From Phycisphaerae bacterium (GTDB lineage: Bacteria > Planctomycetota > Phycisphaerae > Phycisphaerales > UBA1924): a stretch of 64,000 nt of DNA. Below the pieces are notes generated by a model that worked only from the letters and a program-made list of their open reading frames with translations, did not search any database and was not told the origin of the DNA. Below are positions 51,742-60,657 of this stretch, piece after piece. The stretch lies in NCBI GenBank assembly GCA_022180725.1, contig BQMO01000010.1, positions 82,837 through 146,836 of the forward strand. The letters run 5' to 3'. The translations under genes and the position numbers were made by a program. Numbering within the stretch: position 1 is the stretch's first letter; each line of letters begins with the position of its first letter.

Positions 51742-53784
51742 TTACACCTCGCCCTTGCTCTTGACCCCGCCGCGCGGGTCCTGCAGCGCCACGCCGAAGT
51801 CGTGGTACCCGCGCATCTGGATGCCGAGACGGTTGAAGCTCTGCTCGGCGGTCTCGATCGTCGGGGACTCCTGCCCGTTGAGGAACGCCATCTCGACGAC
51901 GGGCAGGTCGCTCGCGTCCGCGAGCAGGTACCAGGCCTTCGTCGAGTTGCCGGTGAACTTGGGGTTGCCCAGGTAGCGGCTGACCTCGACGCGGAACTTG
52001 CCCTGGTGCGGGTTGGTGATCGGGTACCGCGCGCTCGCGGTGTTGTCGCGCAGCTCCAGGCTCTTGAAGAGCTGGCTGCCCATCGCCGAGAGGGCCGTGG
52101 GCACCAGCAGGATCGACGGCAGCACGCCGATGGGCTTGCCGTCGGAGTCCACCTGGTCCATGAACGTGACCTCGGCCTTGGTCAGGCCGTCGATGCCGAG
52201 TGCCGTGTCCGCGCCGGAGATGAAGTTCTTGTTGCCGACGGTGAAGAAGCCGCTGTTGGCCATGAACGCGGCCCAGAAGACCTCGTTGATGGTCTTGCCC
52301 GAGCCCGATCCGAGCTTGCGCGGGACGGTCGTGATCGCGCCCAGGTCGTCGTTGATGATGTCGGTGCGGTCGATCGACAGCATCAGCGCGTACGTCTCGG
52401 CCTTGTTGGAGTACGACTCCTCGCCGAGCGTGCCGTGCTTGATCTCGCCGCCCGGGGCGACTTTCTCGTACCCGTCGTTGCCGGTGAGGCGGTAGCTGGT
52501 GACGGTCTTGAAGTCGGTGACGCTGCGGACGGCGCAGATGTTCCGCCAGACGCGCTCGACGCTGAAGAACCCCTCCAGCAGGAACTTGTTGGCGACGTTG
52601 GAGAGGATGCCCGCGATGCTGATCGTGCTGTTGCCGATGGAGGCCTGCACGTCGGCACCGGGACGCCCGAAGGCCGCGTCCATCACGCCGTGCCAGTCGC
52701 GGAAGGTGCGCCCCGAGTAGCCGTTGGCCCACGCGGCGTGCAGGAGCAGTTCCTGCAGCCCCATCGTGCGGCCGAATGCCCGGCTCGCGGCCTCGAGGTC
52801 ACGCTCGTTGCAGTGCTGCTCCGGGTTCTCGAGGCGTCCCGAGAGAATGCACGCGGCCTCGAGCACCTTCTGCGTGATGCCGGCCTGGCCGTGCGCGTGG
52901 ATCGCCGGACCCGCGGGGGCCTTGGGGCGACTGGCGCGCAGCACCTCCAACTCCGTGCGCGTGGCGTCCCACCCTTCACGGATCGCCTGCGATTCGATGG
53001 CCGCGTGCGCGCCAGCGCACAGACGGCGGATCGCCGCGATCCGGTCCGTCTCGGCGGCCATCTGGGCGCGGAGATCACGGACGGGATCGGGGGTCTCGGC
53101 ACCGCTCACCGGTTGCGTTGCAGGTGTGGGGGGCGTGGAGGGTGTGGACTGCGTGGGGGGCGCAGCGCCGGCCTCACCCGAGGCCGCGATGCTTGCGGTC
53201 GTCCCGCCGTCGGCACCGAGGTCCACGAAACTGATCTCGCCCAGCGTGGCGCGGCGGACGATGTTCAGCGGCCCCTGCACCTCGCGGCCGTTGACCGTGG
53301 CGGACTGGTTCTCGCGGAGGAACTCGAACGCTTCGACGCTCGCCCCGACCGACGCCTGCCACGGGAAGCCGTTGCGGGCCGAGGCTACGACCTCCTTGGC
53401 CGCGTGCGTGTCACGGGAGATCATACCCGAGGCGACGAGCTTGCCGTCCTCGACGGCGACAGCGCTGGTGTGCCCGACGCCCGCAGCCGCATCATGCCCG
53501 AAGCGGATCGGGCGGGACTGGGAGGGGATCGCCAGGCCCGCCAGGTCGATCACGACCGGGTGCCGCCACCCAGCGACCTTCATCGGGCCGCCGGTGTACG
53601 CGACCATCCGGAACCTCGGGAGCGCGGTGCCGCCACCGGCCTCATTGCCCGAAGCGGCGATGAACTCGAACTCCGCCTGCGCCGTCAGCGACAGGCTCTT
53701 GTGCGCGGGCGCTTCGGCGTCGGCGGCCTTGTGGGCGCGGATCACGAGCGGATGGTCGTTGAACACGATGGTGTCAGACGGCAT
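51742..53784 (-). CDS. Prohead protease-major capsid fusion protein
   Basis: A 680-aa protein from the ATG at 53784. Residues about 25-210 form a protease/ClpP-like domain (FRMVAYTGGPMKVAGWRHPV; RNGFPWQASVGASVEAFEFL; LGEISFVDLGADGG), then a Thr/Pro-rich linker with Ala, and from about residue 260 a major capsid fold: ANKFLLEGFFSVERVWRNIC; GEIKHGTLGEESYSNKAETY; ISVPLVTIINDDLGAITTVP-like IINDDLGAITTVPRKLG. The fusion lets protease cut itself from the capsid subunit. It overlaps the portal by 11 bp. Confidence 0.82.
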   Translation of the reverse strand: MPSDTIVFNDHPLVIRAHKAADAEAPAHKSLSLTAQAEFEFIAASGNEAGGGTALPRFRMVAYTGGPMKVAGWRHPVVIDLAGLAIPSQSRPIRFGHDAAAGVGHTSAVAVEDGKLVASGMISRDTHAAKEVVASARNGFPWQASVGASVEAFEFLRENQSATVNGREVQGPLNIVRRATLGEISFVDLGADGGTTASIAASGEAGAAPPTQSTPSTPPTPATQPVSGAETPDPVRDLRAQMAAETDRIAAIRRLCAGAHAAIESQAIREGWDATRTELEVLRASRPKAPAGPAIHAHGQAGITQKVLEAACILSGRLENPEQHCNERDLEAASRAFGRTMGLQELLLHAAWANGYSGRTFRDWHGVMDAAFGRPGADVQASIGNSTISIAGILSNVANKFLLEGFFSVERVWRNICAVRSVTDFKTVTSYRLTGNDGYEKVAPGGEIKHGTLGEESYSNKAETYALMLSIDRTDIINDDLGAITTVPRKLGSGSGKTINEVFWAAFMANSGFFTVGNKNFISGADTALGIDGLTKAEVTFMDQVDSDGKPIGVLPSILLVPTALSAMGSQLFKSLELRDNTASARYPITNPHQGKFRVEVSRYLGNPKFTGNSTKAWYLLADASDLPVVEMAFLNGQESPTIETAEQSFNRLGIQMRGYHDFGVALQDPRGGVKSKGEV

Positions 53785-55306
53785 GGGATTCGGTCTCCTG
53801 TTCCTCGTCGCGCCTCGGGGCGGACTCCTGCTGTGCGGTCGTGGTGAGCGGGAGCCCGAGCTCGGCCATGAGCGCGAGTTCCTTGGCCCGCTGACGGAGC
53901 TCGTCCTCCCAGTCGCGCCCCTGGCGGGCGAACTCGGCGGCGAGCGTGGTGGTGTGATTGGCCAGACGCGTGGCCTGGGCGGTGGCTTCCTTGGCAGGGT
54001 CGACGTGCTCGACGCCATCCCAGAACCAGGTGTGCGGGATCGCAGCAGAGCGCACCCGCATGGACTGTGGGAGCAGACCCTCGACGAGCGCGGCCTCGTC
54101 GAGCCAGGCCTTGAGCAGGCGGTCAAGGACCGCCAGACGCAGATGGTGCTGGTCGACGCGCAGGCTCTTGAAGTACGTCTGGTGGTCGAGGCGGCCGCTG
54201 GCGTAGTTGTACCCCGAGGAGTTCCCCGCCGCGACGTTGAAGGGCATGTTCAGGCAGCGGGCGATCTCGTTCAAGATCTCGCGCTTGAACTCCGCGTAGC
54301 TCGTGGTGGGCTGCTCGGCGTGGACCTGCCCGAGCTTCCAGCCGCCGGGCAACACCGTCGCCATGCGCTTCTCGAGCTCGACCTCGTCCATCGGCTCGAG
54401 CGGATCGGCCTCGCCGTTGGCTGGGGCGTCGGTGTAGAGGACGGCGGCAAAGTCCGCGGCGGTCTCGGCGGCGGCGATGACGGCGAGCGTGTAGCGCCGC
54501 AGCTGCGCGAACAGCGGCAGCGCCGGGGTGATGTCGGGGATGCCGCGCATCTGGCCAGGCCGATCGGGCCGGAAGTAGTGCAGCACGCTGCTCGCCGGGA
54601 GCGTGTCGAACGCCGCTGGATCGGGTGCGCCGCCCGCCCAGCCGCCGGTGTCGCCGGGGTGATGGCGCAGCACGCGGTACGCGACGGGAAGGCCGTGCTC
54701 GTCGAGCACGACGCCATCGACCTCGTTGTCGGGGACCCGCATCCCAACGCGCCACGGTGTGGCGACCTGCTCGGGCTCGATGAGCCGCAGGTCGAGCTTG
54801 ACCGGAGAGTGGATGCCTGGGCTGCTGACCAGGAGCCCGAACGCCTCGCCGCTCTCGGCACGGGCGAGCCGCATGGTGCGAAGCTTGCCGGGCAGGTCGA
54901 TCGCCTCGGCCCAGGACTCGAAGAGTTCCTCGACGCGTCGGTTGGCGCTGGCATCGCCGGTGAGCATCTGCAGGCGCGGGCCGGTGCCGATCGTGTCGTT
55001 GGCGAGCGTCAGGACGATTCCCTTGGCGTAGGAGTTGTTGGCAACCTCGTAGCGGGCGCGGTTGCGGAGAACTCGCCGGACCTCGGGGCTGACGGCCGCG
55101 TTGGGCGAAAGGCCGTCGGCGTTAGCCCAGTGCCTGCGGTTGTCGGGGGTGGTCTGCGCCGAGTCGAACTTGGCGACGACCACACGACGGCCGCCGCGTG
55201 AACCGCCTCCATGCGGAGCACGCGACGCCGTCGTGGAGGGAGAGACCGCTCGCGTCGCGCGATGGGGGGCGGCCCGGCTCATGATGTTGGCGATGGCTTT
55301 GAGCAT
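53774..55306 (-). CDS. Lambda-type portal protein
   Basis: A 510-aa protein with the portal signature NRARYEVANNSYAKGIVLTL and SFDTPASSVLHYFRPDRPGQ-like ASSVLHYFRPDRPGQMRGI, and a C-terminal SGYNYASGRLDHQTYFKSLR. It forms the dodecameric DNA gate. The neighbours (terminase, gpW-like, capsid-protease) confirm it. It ends 11 bp inside the next gene. Confidence 0.88.
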   Translation of the reverse strand: MLKAIANIMSRAAPHRATRAVSPSTTASRAPHGGGSRGGRRVVVAKFDSAQTTPDNRRHWANADGLSPNAAVSPEVRRVLRNRARYEVANNSYAKGIVLTLANDTIGTGPRLQMLTGDASANRRVEELFESWAEAIDLPGKLRTMRLARAESGEAFGLLVSSPGIHSPVKLDLRLIEPEQVATPWRVGMRVPDNEVDGVVLDEHGLPVAYRVLRHHPGDTGGWAGGAPDPAAFDTLPASSVLHYFRPDRPGQMRGIPDITPALPLFAQLRRYTLAVIAAAETAADFAAVLYTDAPANGEADPLEPMDEVELEKRMATVLPGGWKLGQVHAEQPTTSYAEFKREILNEIARCLNMPFNVAAGNSSGYNYASGRLDHQTYFKSLRVDQHHLRLAVLDRLLKAWLDEAALVEGLLPQSMRVRSAAIPHTWFWDGVEHVDPAKEATAQATRLANHTTTLAAEFARQGRDWEDELRQRAKELALMAELGLPLTTTAQQESAPRRDEEQETESHAV

Positions 55307-55319
55307 GAGAGCGTGGTCG

Positions 55320-55526
55320 TCAAATGGAGCCGGGAGGAACGAGCTTGGCGAACTTGACCCCGAGGCCGGGCTTCCTCGCGGCGTCCTTGGACGCGAGGTA
55401 GCGGTCGGCCTCGATCTGGTCCTTCAGCGGGTGCTGCTCGACGGACTGGCCGTCCACCGACGCCTTCGCGGGCTGCGCCGCGTTGTCGCGGATGGCCTGC
55501 TCGAGGTTGGGGTCTGGATCGGGCAT
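55320..55526 (-). CDS. Small protein between terminase and portal, gpW-like position
   Basis: At 68 aa from the ATG at 55526. It has a compact helix (DPNLEQAIRDNAAQPAKASV) and a basic tail (DAARKPGLGVKFAKLVPPGS). Lambda gpW, the head completion protein, lies at this place in the gene order, but the sequence match is too short to be sure. Confidence 0.55.
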   Translation of the reverse strand: MPDPDPNLEQAIRDNAAQPAKASVDGQSVEQHPLKDQIEADRYLASKDAARKPGLGVKFAKLVPPGSI

Positions 55527-55627
55527 GACTGCTCCCGTGTGCGGCGCAGCGCCGCGTTCGGGAGTCATCTACGCAATCGCTCCGCGCCGTGGCGTGCGCA
55601 CGACGCAAAATGGTCGATAGATCGACC

Positions 55628-55813
55628 TCACACCTGGACTTCGCGCGTCATGACCCGGCGGCCGCAGTGCCGGCACTCGCGACGACGCAGCACAATCCCG
55701 CCCGGACGGTGCTTGACGTACACGACACGAAAGTGCTGGCACCCGCAACCGCGGCACACCAGGCCGACCTGTTGACCACTGTTCGACTCGGGCTGGCGTT
55801 TCACACGCGGCAT
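55628..55813 (-). CDS. Small zinc-ribbon protein
   Basis: At 61 aa. Two CxxC pairs, VCRGCGC and CRHCGRR, form a zinc ribbon as in phage Com/NrdR-like N-domains; the basic tail follows. It starts at TAATG overlapping the terminase stop. It may bind nucleic acid or regulate late genes. Confidence 0.72.
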   Translation of the reverse strand: MPRVKRQPESNSGQQVGLVCRGCGCQHFRVVYVKHRPGGIVLRRRECRHCGRRVMTREVQV

Positions 55814-58098
55814 TAGCGACGACCTCCTTGGAGCGAGGAGAGTCGCAGCCGCGGCCGCCGCTCGGCGTGTGCATCAGTCCCGAAGAGCACCACCCCATGC
55901 ATCGACGCCGCCACCGCCGCGCCGACCAGGCAGTCGAGCCAGTGGTTGTCGAGGCCGTCGACGCGCAGCTTCCACTCGTCCACCGTTCGGCCGCGTCCTT
56001 CGGTCTTGACCCGGTACTCACCGGTCAGGTGCTCGGCGATGAGCCGGTGCGACTCCGGCTTGCTGCCGAACAGGGACAGGCAGCCGGGGTCACCCATCGG
56101 CACCGCCAGGCGTGCGTGCACGAACGACTTCCAATAGTTGGTGTCAAAGACCACGTGCCGAACGGCTCGCTTCCCCGTCACCACCGGCACGCGCCAGTTC
56201 AGGCCGATGCGTTCGCCGCGCTTGCGCTTGTAGTCGCTGAAGGGCAGACTCGACGCCCCGACGTACCGCCCGTGGCTGGGCATCAGCACCCCCGCTTGCG
56301 GGGACTGCCGGCAGAACTGGTACACCACGTCTGTTGACGAACCCCAGTTGGCGTCGATCAAGCAGCGATCGATGCGCACCATCGCGCCGTCGTCGCGCCG
56401 CCACTCCCGAGCGACGGTAGCGCCGATCAACCGCTCCAGCCCGGCGTAGATCGCTCCCTCCACGCCGGCGCGGGGGGCGGCTGTCGCCAGCGTCCGCCGC
56501 AGGTCGCGGAGCGTGAAGTAGGCCTGCTTCTGGTCCGGCTCGGTGCCGTAGTCGATCACGTACCCGGTGAAGTCGTCTTCCCACGCGGCGACCAGGTAGA
56601 ACAGCGCCTTGCCCTGCACGTCCACGAACATTGTGAGCCGCGTGCATCCGATGGGCACCTCTCCGCGCGGGTGCCCGCTCACCTTCGCCGCGATCTGGTC
56701 GGCGCTGAGCAGGTCGTCGATCGCCTGCACCTCGGGCAGCGGCTCGTTCTGGTACTCCGCGAAGAATGCTGCCTCGTTCTGGAGTTTCAGGTTCATCGCA
56801 TGCTGGAGCGCCGAGAGTTCATCGTGGTTGAACCGCTCCGGCCACGCGACCACCGCGCCCTCGTCCATCGCCGTCCGGTGCTGCCTGTAGAACTCGGTGG
56901 CGGCCTTGATGCCCCGGTCGCTGCGCAGCCCCTCGGCCCGGATCTCCGCGTACCGCTGCCAGAGCGCGTCCCGCGCGGGGAAGGCGTAGATCATCTTCGT
57001 CCGCTCGCCCTGCCATTGCGGATGCTTGTCCCGGTCGAGGATGCGGTCGGCCAGGTCGTCGGGGCGGACGACCGTCAGGGTCATGAGCCCCGCGATCTTC
57101 TTCCCCGGCCCCGCCAGCCCAAGGATCGCGCCGGCGAGGATGCGCTCGCGGTTCGCGCACTGCGACGGCGATCGGGCGCTCTCGTCGGTCTGCGGGTCGT
57201 CGATCAGCACCAGCGACGGGCGCACGCTCACGCCGTCGACCCGCTTGTGCTTCATGCCGCGGATGCGGCCCGTGATCCCCGCGACGCGGATGATCGATCC
57301 CGACGCCGCGGAGCCGGGGATCGTCGGAAGCACGATCTCGCGCGCGGTCCAGCCAATGTGCGTCTGCTTTCCTTGGAACAGCTGCCCCGAGGCCCGCTGG
57401 TGGATGCCTTCGAGGGATCGGATGGGATGGCAGACCTCCGGGAAGTCGCCGCCGACGATCTCGCTGTTCTCAAGCTCCGCTTTGATGGACTCGAGCATCC
57501 CCGCCGCGTGTTCCTCGTCCGAACCGACGAGCGCCACGAACTCGCGATGGCCGTACACCAGCGCCCACAGGCACGCCACCTCGCACAGGCTGGTCTTGCC
57601 GCTGCCGCGCGGCATCGCCATCGCGAACAGCCCGCCCTCGAGCACCGCCTGCTCGATCTTGGCGATGACCTTGAGGTGGTCGTCCGACCACTTCAGGTGG
57701 AACGTCTGCGGAAAGTACGCCTCGCAGAAGTACCGAAAGTCGCGGGCCGCCTTCTGCTTGCGTGCGGGGTCGGCAACGTCGGGCAGATCGCCGATGTCGC
57801 GCCCCGAGAGCGAGAGCATCGCGTTGCGGAGCCGCGCCCGCTCCTTCATCCCCTCGTAACCGGTGAGCCCGTCCGGCTGACGAGCCGCCTCGGCGAGCGT
57901 CTCATGCCGCGTCGTCACCAGCCAGGCCACGTATCGAAACAGATCGACCCTGCCCGCGTCGCCATCCGCCGCGACGCGGAACCCCGCGCGCGTGCGATGG
58001 CGGTGGAGCTGTCGCTCGCTGATCACCTCGCCCAGCGGCGTGCTGTTCAGCAGCCGCGCGAGTTCGCCCGGCCTGAGTTGGCGCGGGTCAATCGCCAC
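55813..58098 (-). CDS. Terminase large subunit
   Basis: A 761-aa protein. An N-terminal helical tail (QLRPGELARLLNSTPLGEVI) is followed by the ATPase, with Walker A PRGSGKTS (163-170), Walker B SLVLIDDPQTDE (about 295) and coupling motif RPDDLADRILDR. The nuclease domain has MFVDVQGKALFYLVAAWEDD, DRCLIDANWGSSTDVVYQFC and DNHWLDCLVGA. It packages DNA into capsids. The long N-terminal helical extension is unusual for the family. Confidence 0.88.
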   Translation of the reverse strand: MAIDPRQLRPGELARLLNSTPLGEVISERQLHRHRTRAGFRVAADGDAGRVDLFRYVAWLVTTRHETLAEAARQPDGLTGYEGMKERARLRNAMLSLSGRDIGDLPDVADPARKQKAARDFRYFCEAYFPQTFHLKWSDDHLKVIAKIEQAVLEGGLFAMAMPRGSGKTSLCEVACLWALVYGHREFVALVGSDEEHAAGMLESIKAELENSEIVGGDFPEVCHPIRSLEGIHQRASGQLFQGKQTHIGWTAREIVLPTIPGSAASGSIIRVAGITGRIRGMKHKRVDGVSVRPSLVLIDDPQTDESARSPSQCANRERILAGAILGLAGPGKKIAGLMTLTVVRPDDLADRILDRDKHPQWQGERTKMIYAFPARDALWQRYAEIRAEGLRSDRGIKAATEFYRQHRTAMDEGAVVAWPERFNHDELSALQHAMNLKLQNEAAFFAEYQNEPLPEVQAIDDLLSADQIAAKVSGHPRGEVPIGCTRLTMFVDVQGKALFYLVAAWEDDFTGYVIDYGTEPDQKQAYFTLRDLRRTLATAAPRAGVEGAIYAGLERLIGATVAREWRRDDGAMVRIDRCLIDANWGSSTDVVYQFCRQSPQAGVLMPSHGRYVGASSLPFSDYKRKRGERIGLNWRVPVVTGKRAVRHVVFDTNYWKSFVHARLAVPMGDPGCLSLFGSKPESHRLIAEHLTGEYRVKTEGRGRTVDEWKLRVDGLDNHWLDCLVGAAVAASMHGVVLFGTDAHAERRPRLRLSSLQGGRR

Positions 58099-58327
58099 CG
58101 GCGCTGATCTCCTTCACAAGCCACGCGGCGTAGTGCACAAGGTTGAGCGATCCGTCCGCGTTGGTCGGCGCGCCCGCGTCGATGTCCGCGCGGAGCATGG
58201 CTTCCGTCACTGGCTTGCCACCCAATCGCGTGAGCACGCGGGCGGCGTCCGCGACGCCAAGCGCGGCGGGGTTGAGCCGGGGCATCCCCTGTCCATGCTC
58301 GGGACTAGGCGCGTGTTCGGGAGTCAT
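58088..58327 (-). CDS. Terminase small-subunit-like protein
   Basis: At 79 aa from the ATG at 58327. Helical LGVADAARVLTRLGGKPVTE followed by a second helix (SLNLVHYAAWLVKEISA) echo the start of the large terminase next door. It overlaps that gene by 11 bp. A short DNA-binding helical protein in front of a large terminase is the usual position of the small subunit. Confidence 0.6.
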   Translation of the reverse strand: MTPEHAPSPEHGQGMPRLNPAALGVADAARVLTRLGGKPVTEAMLRADIDAGAPTNADGSLNLVHYAAWLVKEISAGGD

Positions 58328-58497
58328 CTCGGACCTCCCGGTGGCGACATCCCCGCGATTCCCGCCCCGTGTCGGCATGTTTGCCCACAAGCGGCAGATT
58401 CTCGGCGAATCCTCGCGCAATCGCCTTGCTGTCCGCGCGATGTCACGGCTTCATGTGTCACAACGCGGGGCGGAACCCCGCGACGGAGAACCGAACG

Positions 58498-58854
58498 ATG
58501 AGCACGAAGAACCGCATCCCGACCAAGGCCGATCTCGACGCGATCCTCCCCGCCCTGCGGGCCCTCGCCAACACCACGCCCTTTGCCTTCGCCAAGGTGG
58601 CGCACAGCGACGCGGGGGGGACGGCGAACCCGGAGGTCAGCATCGACCTGCCCACGCCCGGCGGCAGCCCGATCAACATCAACGCCCACGTCGCCTACGG
58701 GTCGGTGTGGGAGGTCACTGTTTCGAGCGCCTCCTTCCGCCTCGGCACGCCCGACGAGGTCCGCACCATCGCGGCGGTTCTGAACGTCGCCCACGCCATC
58801 GCCGCCCTGCTCGCCTCGATCCCCACCGCCCCCGCGACCTCCGCCAACCGCTGA
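58498..58854 (+). CDS. Phage-cassette hypothetical protein, first gene of the right cassette
   Basis: At 118 aa. MSTKNRIPTKADLDAILPAL is helical; SVWEVTVSSASFRLGTPDEV and the C-terminus follow. GGAGAACCG precedes the ATG. It shares no visible similarity with the left cassette and is the head of a plus-strand unit divergent from the late operon. No known domain. Confidence 0.7.
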   Translation: MSTKNRIPTKADLDAILPALRALANTTPFAFAKVAHSDAGGTANPEVSIDLPTPGGSPININAHVAYGSVWEVTVSSASFRLGTPDEVRTIAAVLNVAHAIAALLASIPTAPATSANR

Positions 58855-58866
58855 AAGGACGCCGCC

Positions 58867-59184
58867 ATGAGCACCAAGCGCACCAACATCGACGCGATCA
58901 CCAAGCAGAAGGCCCTGGCCGCCGAGATGGAGTGGGCCAAGGTCGAACTGCTGATCGAGACGCTGGAGACGCGCAAGCGCGACTGCCTCGACATCCACGA
59001 GATCCCGGTCTGGTCCATCCGCGACGTGGTCCGCCACGCCTTCGAGAGCGGCTACCGCGAGGGGCTGCACACCGGCTACCGCCAGGGACGAACCGACGCG
59101 GCCCGCGAAGTGCGTGGGGGGGCGGGACGCGAGGCCCCGGCGGGGCCGCGAAACCCTGAAATCCCAACCGACGCGACGACCTGA
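58867..59184 (+). CDS. Phage-cassette hypothetical protein
   Basis: At 105 aa. Helical core (AAEMEWAKVELLIETLETRK; VVRHAFESGYREGLHTGYRQ) with a basic, Gly-rich tail. Its stop codon is at the hairpin, as in the gene at 9116. AAAGGA precedes the ATG by 8 bases. No named family. Confidence 0.68.
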   Translation: MSTKRTNIDAITKQKALAAEMEWAKVELLIETLETRKRDCLDIHEIPVWSIRDVVRHAFESGYREGLHTGYRQGRTDAAREVRGGAGREAPAGPRNPEIPTDATT

Positions 59185-59205
59185 AGCCCGCGACACGCGG
59201 GCTTC
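59183..59205. repeat. Cassette hairpin, GAAGCCCGC arms with GACAC loop (right copy)
   Basis: The same 9-bp arms as at 9095-9117, overlapping the stop codon of the 105-aa gene by two bases. The following 25 bp (GTTTACCGGAGACCACAAG) also match the left copy in reverse order. Confidence 0.7.
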
Positions 59206-59253
59206 GGTGTTTACCGGAGACCACAAGCACCCCGAACCCCAAGGAGAACGACC

Positions 59254-59508
59254 ATGACGAAGCGCACCCCCAAGACCGAACCCACCGCCGCCGAGACCTA
59301 CGCCGCCCGCCGCAGCGACCTCGCCCGCCTGCTCGACGTGCTGGAGATGGAACTCGACAAGCACGACGAGCGAGCCAAGGCCGACCCGCGCGACTGGGGC
59401 CTGCCCGGCAACCTCGGCAAGGTCCGCAGCGACCTGATCGACCTGGTCGGCTTTCTCAGCGGGATGGAACGCGAACGCATCGAGGAGTTCCTGCGCGACG
59501 TCGAGTGA
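59254..59508 (+). CDS. Small acidic helical protein, paralogue of the protein at 8816
   Basis: At 84 aa: MTKRTPKTEPTAAETYAARR followed by SDLARLLDVLEMELDKHDER, sharing most residues with the left-hand protein. AAGGAGAACGACC precedes the ATG. It probably acts with the HARE-HTH protein encoded next to it. Confidence 0.75.
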   Translation: MTKRTPKTEPTAAETYAARRSDLARLLDVLEMELDKHDERAKADPRDWGLPGNLGKVRSDLIDLVGFLSGMERERIEEFLRDVE

Positions 59509-59610
59509 GCCCCGCCGCGCGGCGTCGCGGGGAACCGCGACCGCCACGCTTCCCCCCACGACCCGCCGCAGCGTGCGGCGGGCAATCGCACCGAGAAGAA
59601 GGAGTAAGAC

Positions 59611-60228
59611 ATGGCACGCAAAGGCACGATTCTGAACATGGGCAAGGTCCAGCGTGAGATGAGCGCGGCGTGGAAGGCCCGCAAGGACGCGAAGGCAACC
59701 GCGACGCCCGACGACACGACCCCGCCGACGCACGAGGAGGCCGACCGCCTTGCCGAGCGGGCGGCGGTCGCGGTCTTCGGCCCGGCGGTCCTTGAGCCCG
59801 CCCCGGACGCCAGCCCCGCGATGAAGCGGGCCGTCGGCCCCGGCGGCAAGCGCATCCCCAAGCGCAAGCCCGATGGCACTTCGTCGAGCCCCGCGGCGAA
59901 GAAGGCCAAGAGCGCCAAGCCCGCGACGGAGCGGAAGGCTGCCAAGGCGACGAAGCCGAAGCCCGCGAAGTCCGCAGGCGAAAAGAAGCCCAAGCGCGTC
60001 AGCGCCCTCGAAGCCGCGGCCCAGGTGCTCGCCGCGAGCGAGGTGCCGATGCGGGCCAAGGAGATGATCGCCGCGATGGAGGCCAAGGGCCTGTGGCGCT
60101 CGCCCGGCGGCAAGACCCCCGAGGCCACGCTCTACGCCGCCATCATCCGCGAGATCGCCGCCAAGGGCACCGCCGCCCGCTTCAAGAAGCACGAGCGCGG
60201 CGTCTTCGTCGCCGGGAAGGGAGCCTGA
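59611..60228 (+). CDS. HARE-HTH-type winged-helix protein with long basic tail
   Basis: A 205-aa protein. The N-terminal part is helical ([38 protein letters not shown]), the middle is Lys/Ala/Pro-rich, and the C-terminal domain ([20 protein letters not shown] ... [15 protein letters not shown] ... [14 protein letters not shown]) is the same as in the gene at 7961. GAAGGAG lies before the ATG. A DNA-binding regulator is likely. Confidence 0.8.
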   Translation: MARKGTILNMGKVQREMSAAWKARKDAKATATPDDTTPPTHEEADRLAERAAVAVFGPAVLEPAPDASPAMKRAVGPGGKRIPKRKPDGTSSSPAAKKAKSAKPATERKAAKATKPKPAKSAGEKKPKRVSALEAAAQVLAASEVPMRAKEMIAAMEAKGLWRSPGGKTPEATLYAAIIREIAAKGTAARFKKHERGVFVAGKGA

Positions 60229-60231
60229 GCC

Positions 60232-60492
60232 ATGAACGCGACGCCCGCCCCCAACCGCGAAACGCAACTCGAAGCCGTCCTGCAGGCCGCCCTCTACCTG
60301 CTCGGCGCACGGCAGGACCGGATGCTCACCATCGAGGAATGGACGGACCTCGCGCGGGCGGTCGCCGCCTGCCAGGAACGGAAAACCGCCGACTACCTGA
60401 CCGAGCATGACCTCGAGGACATCGCCGAGCGCTACGCCCTTGAATGGGACGAAGCGACCGACGGCCCGCTCCTGCAGATCGACGAGCCCTGA
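60232..60492 (+). CDS. Small acidic protein, paralogue of the 7478 gene
   Basis: At 86 aa: LYLLGARQDRMLTIEEWTDL, then ARAVAACQERKTADYLTEHD, matching the N-terminus of the 159-aa protein. The C-terminus is acidic (IAERYALEWDEATDGPLLQI). It follows the HARE-HTH gene by 3 bp and ends the cassette. Confidence 0.7.
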   Translation: MNATPAPNRETQLEAVLQAALYLLGARQDRMLTIEEWTDLARAVAACQERKTADYLTEHDLEDIAERYALEWDEATDGPLLQIDEP

Positions 60493-60521
60493 AGCGGGTG
60501 CCCATGCCCGAGCGCCAGCCC

Positions 60522-60550
60522 GCCCCGGCCCTCGGCCGGGGCGTTTCTGC
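60522..60550 (+). terminator. Terminator of the right cassette
   Basis: Perfect arms GCCCCGGCC and GGCCGGGGC around a CTC loop, followed by GTTTCTGC. It lies 30 bp beyond the last cassette gene and resembles the hairpin at 7431. Confidence 0.75.
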
Positions 60551-60601
60551 GGCGAAAGCAGGGGTTGGCCGCAAAGAACGTCCCTTTTCTTAGCCGGTTC
60601 G

Positions 60602-60651
60602 ACTAGGAACGCCGACGTTCCTAGTGTTCGGTCCAGAGAACGCCGACGTTC
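60602..60651. promoter_or_regulatory. Two operator-like palindromes before the fic gene
   Basis: GAACGCCGACGTTC occurs at 60607-60620 and again at 60638-60651, 31 bp apart (three helical turns). The first lies within a longer palindrome with 10-bp arms (ACTAGGAACG and CGTTCCTAGT). The second ends 6 bases before the ATG. A dimeric repressor, possibly the Fic protein's own C-terminal wHTH, could bind here. Confidence 0.7.
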
Positions 60652-60657
60652 ATAGCC

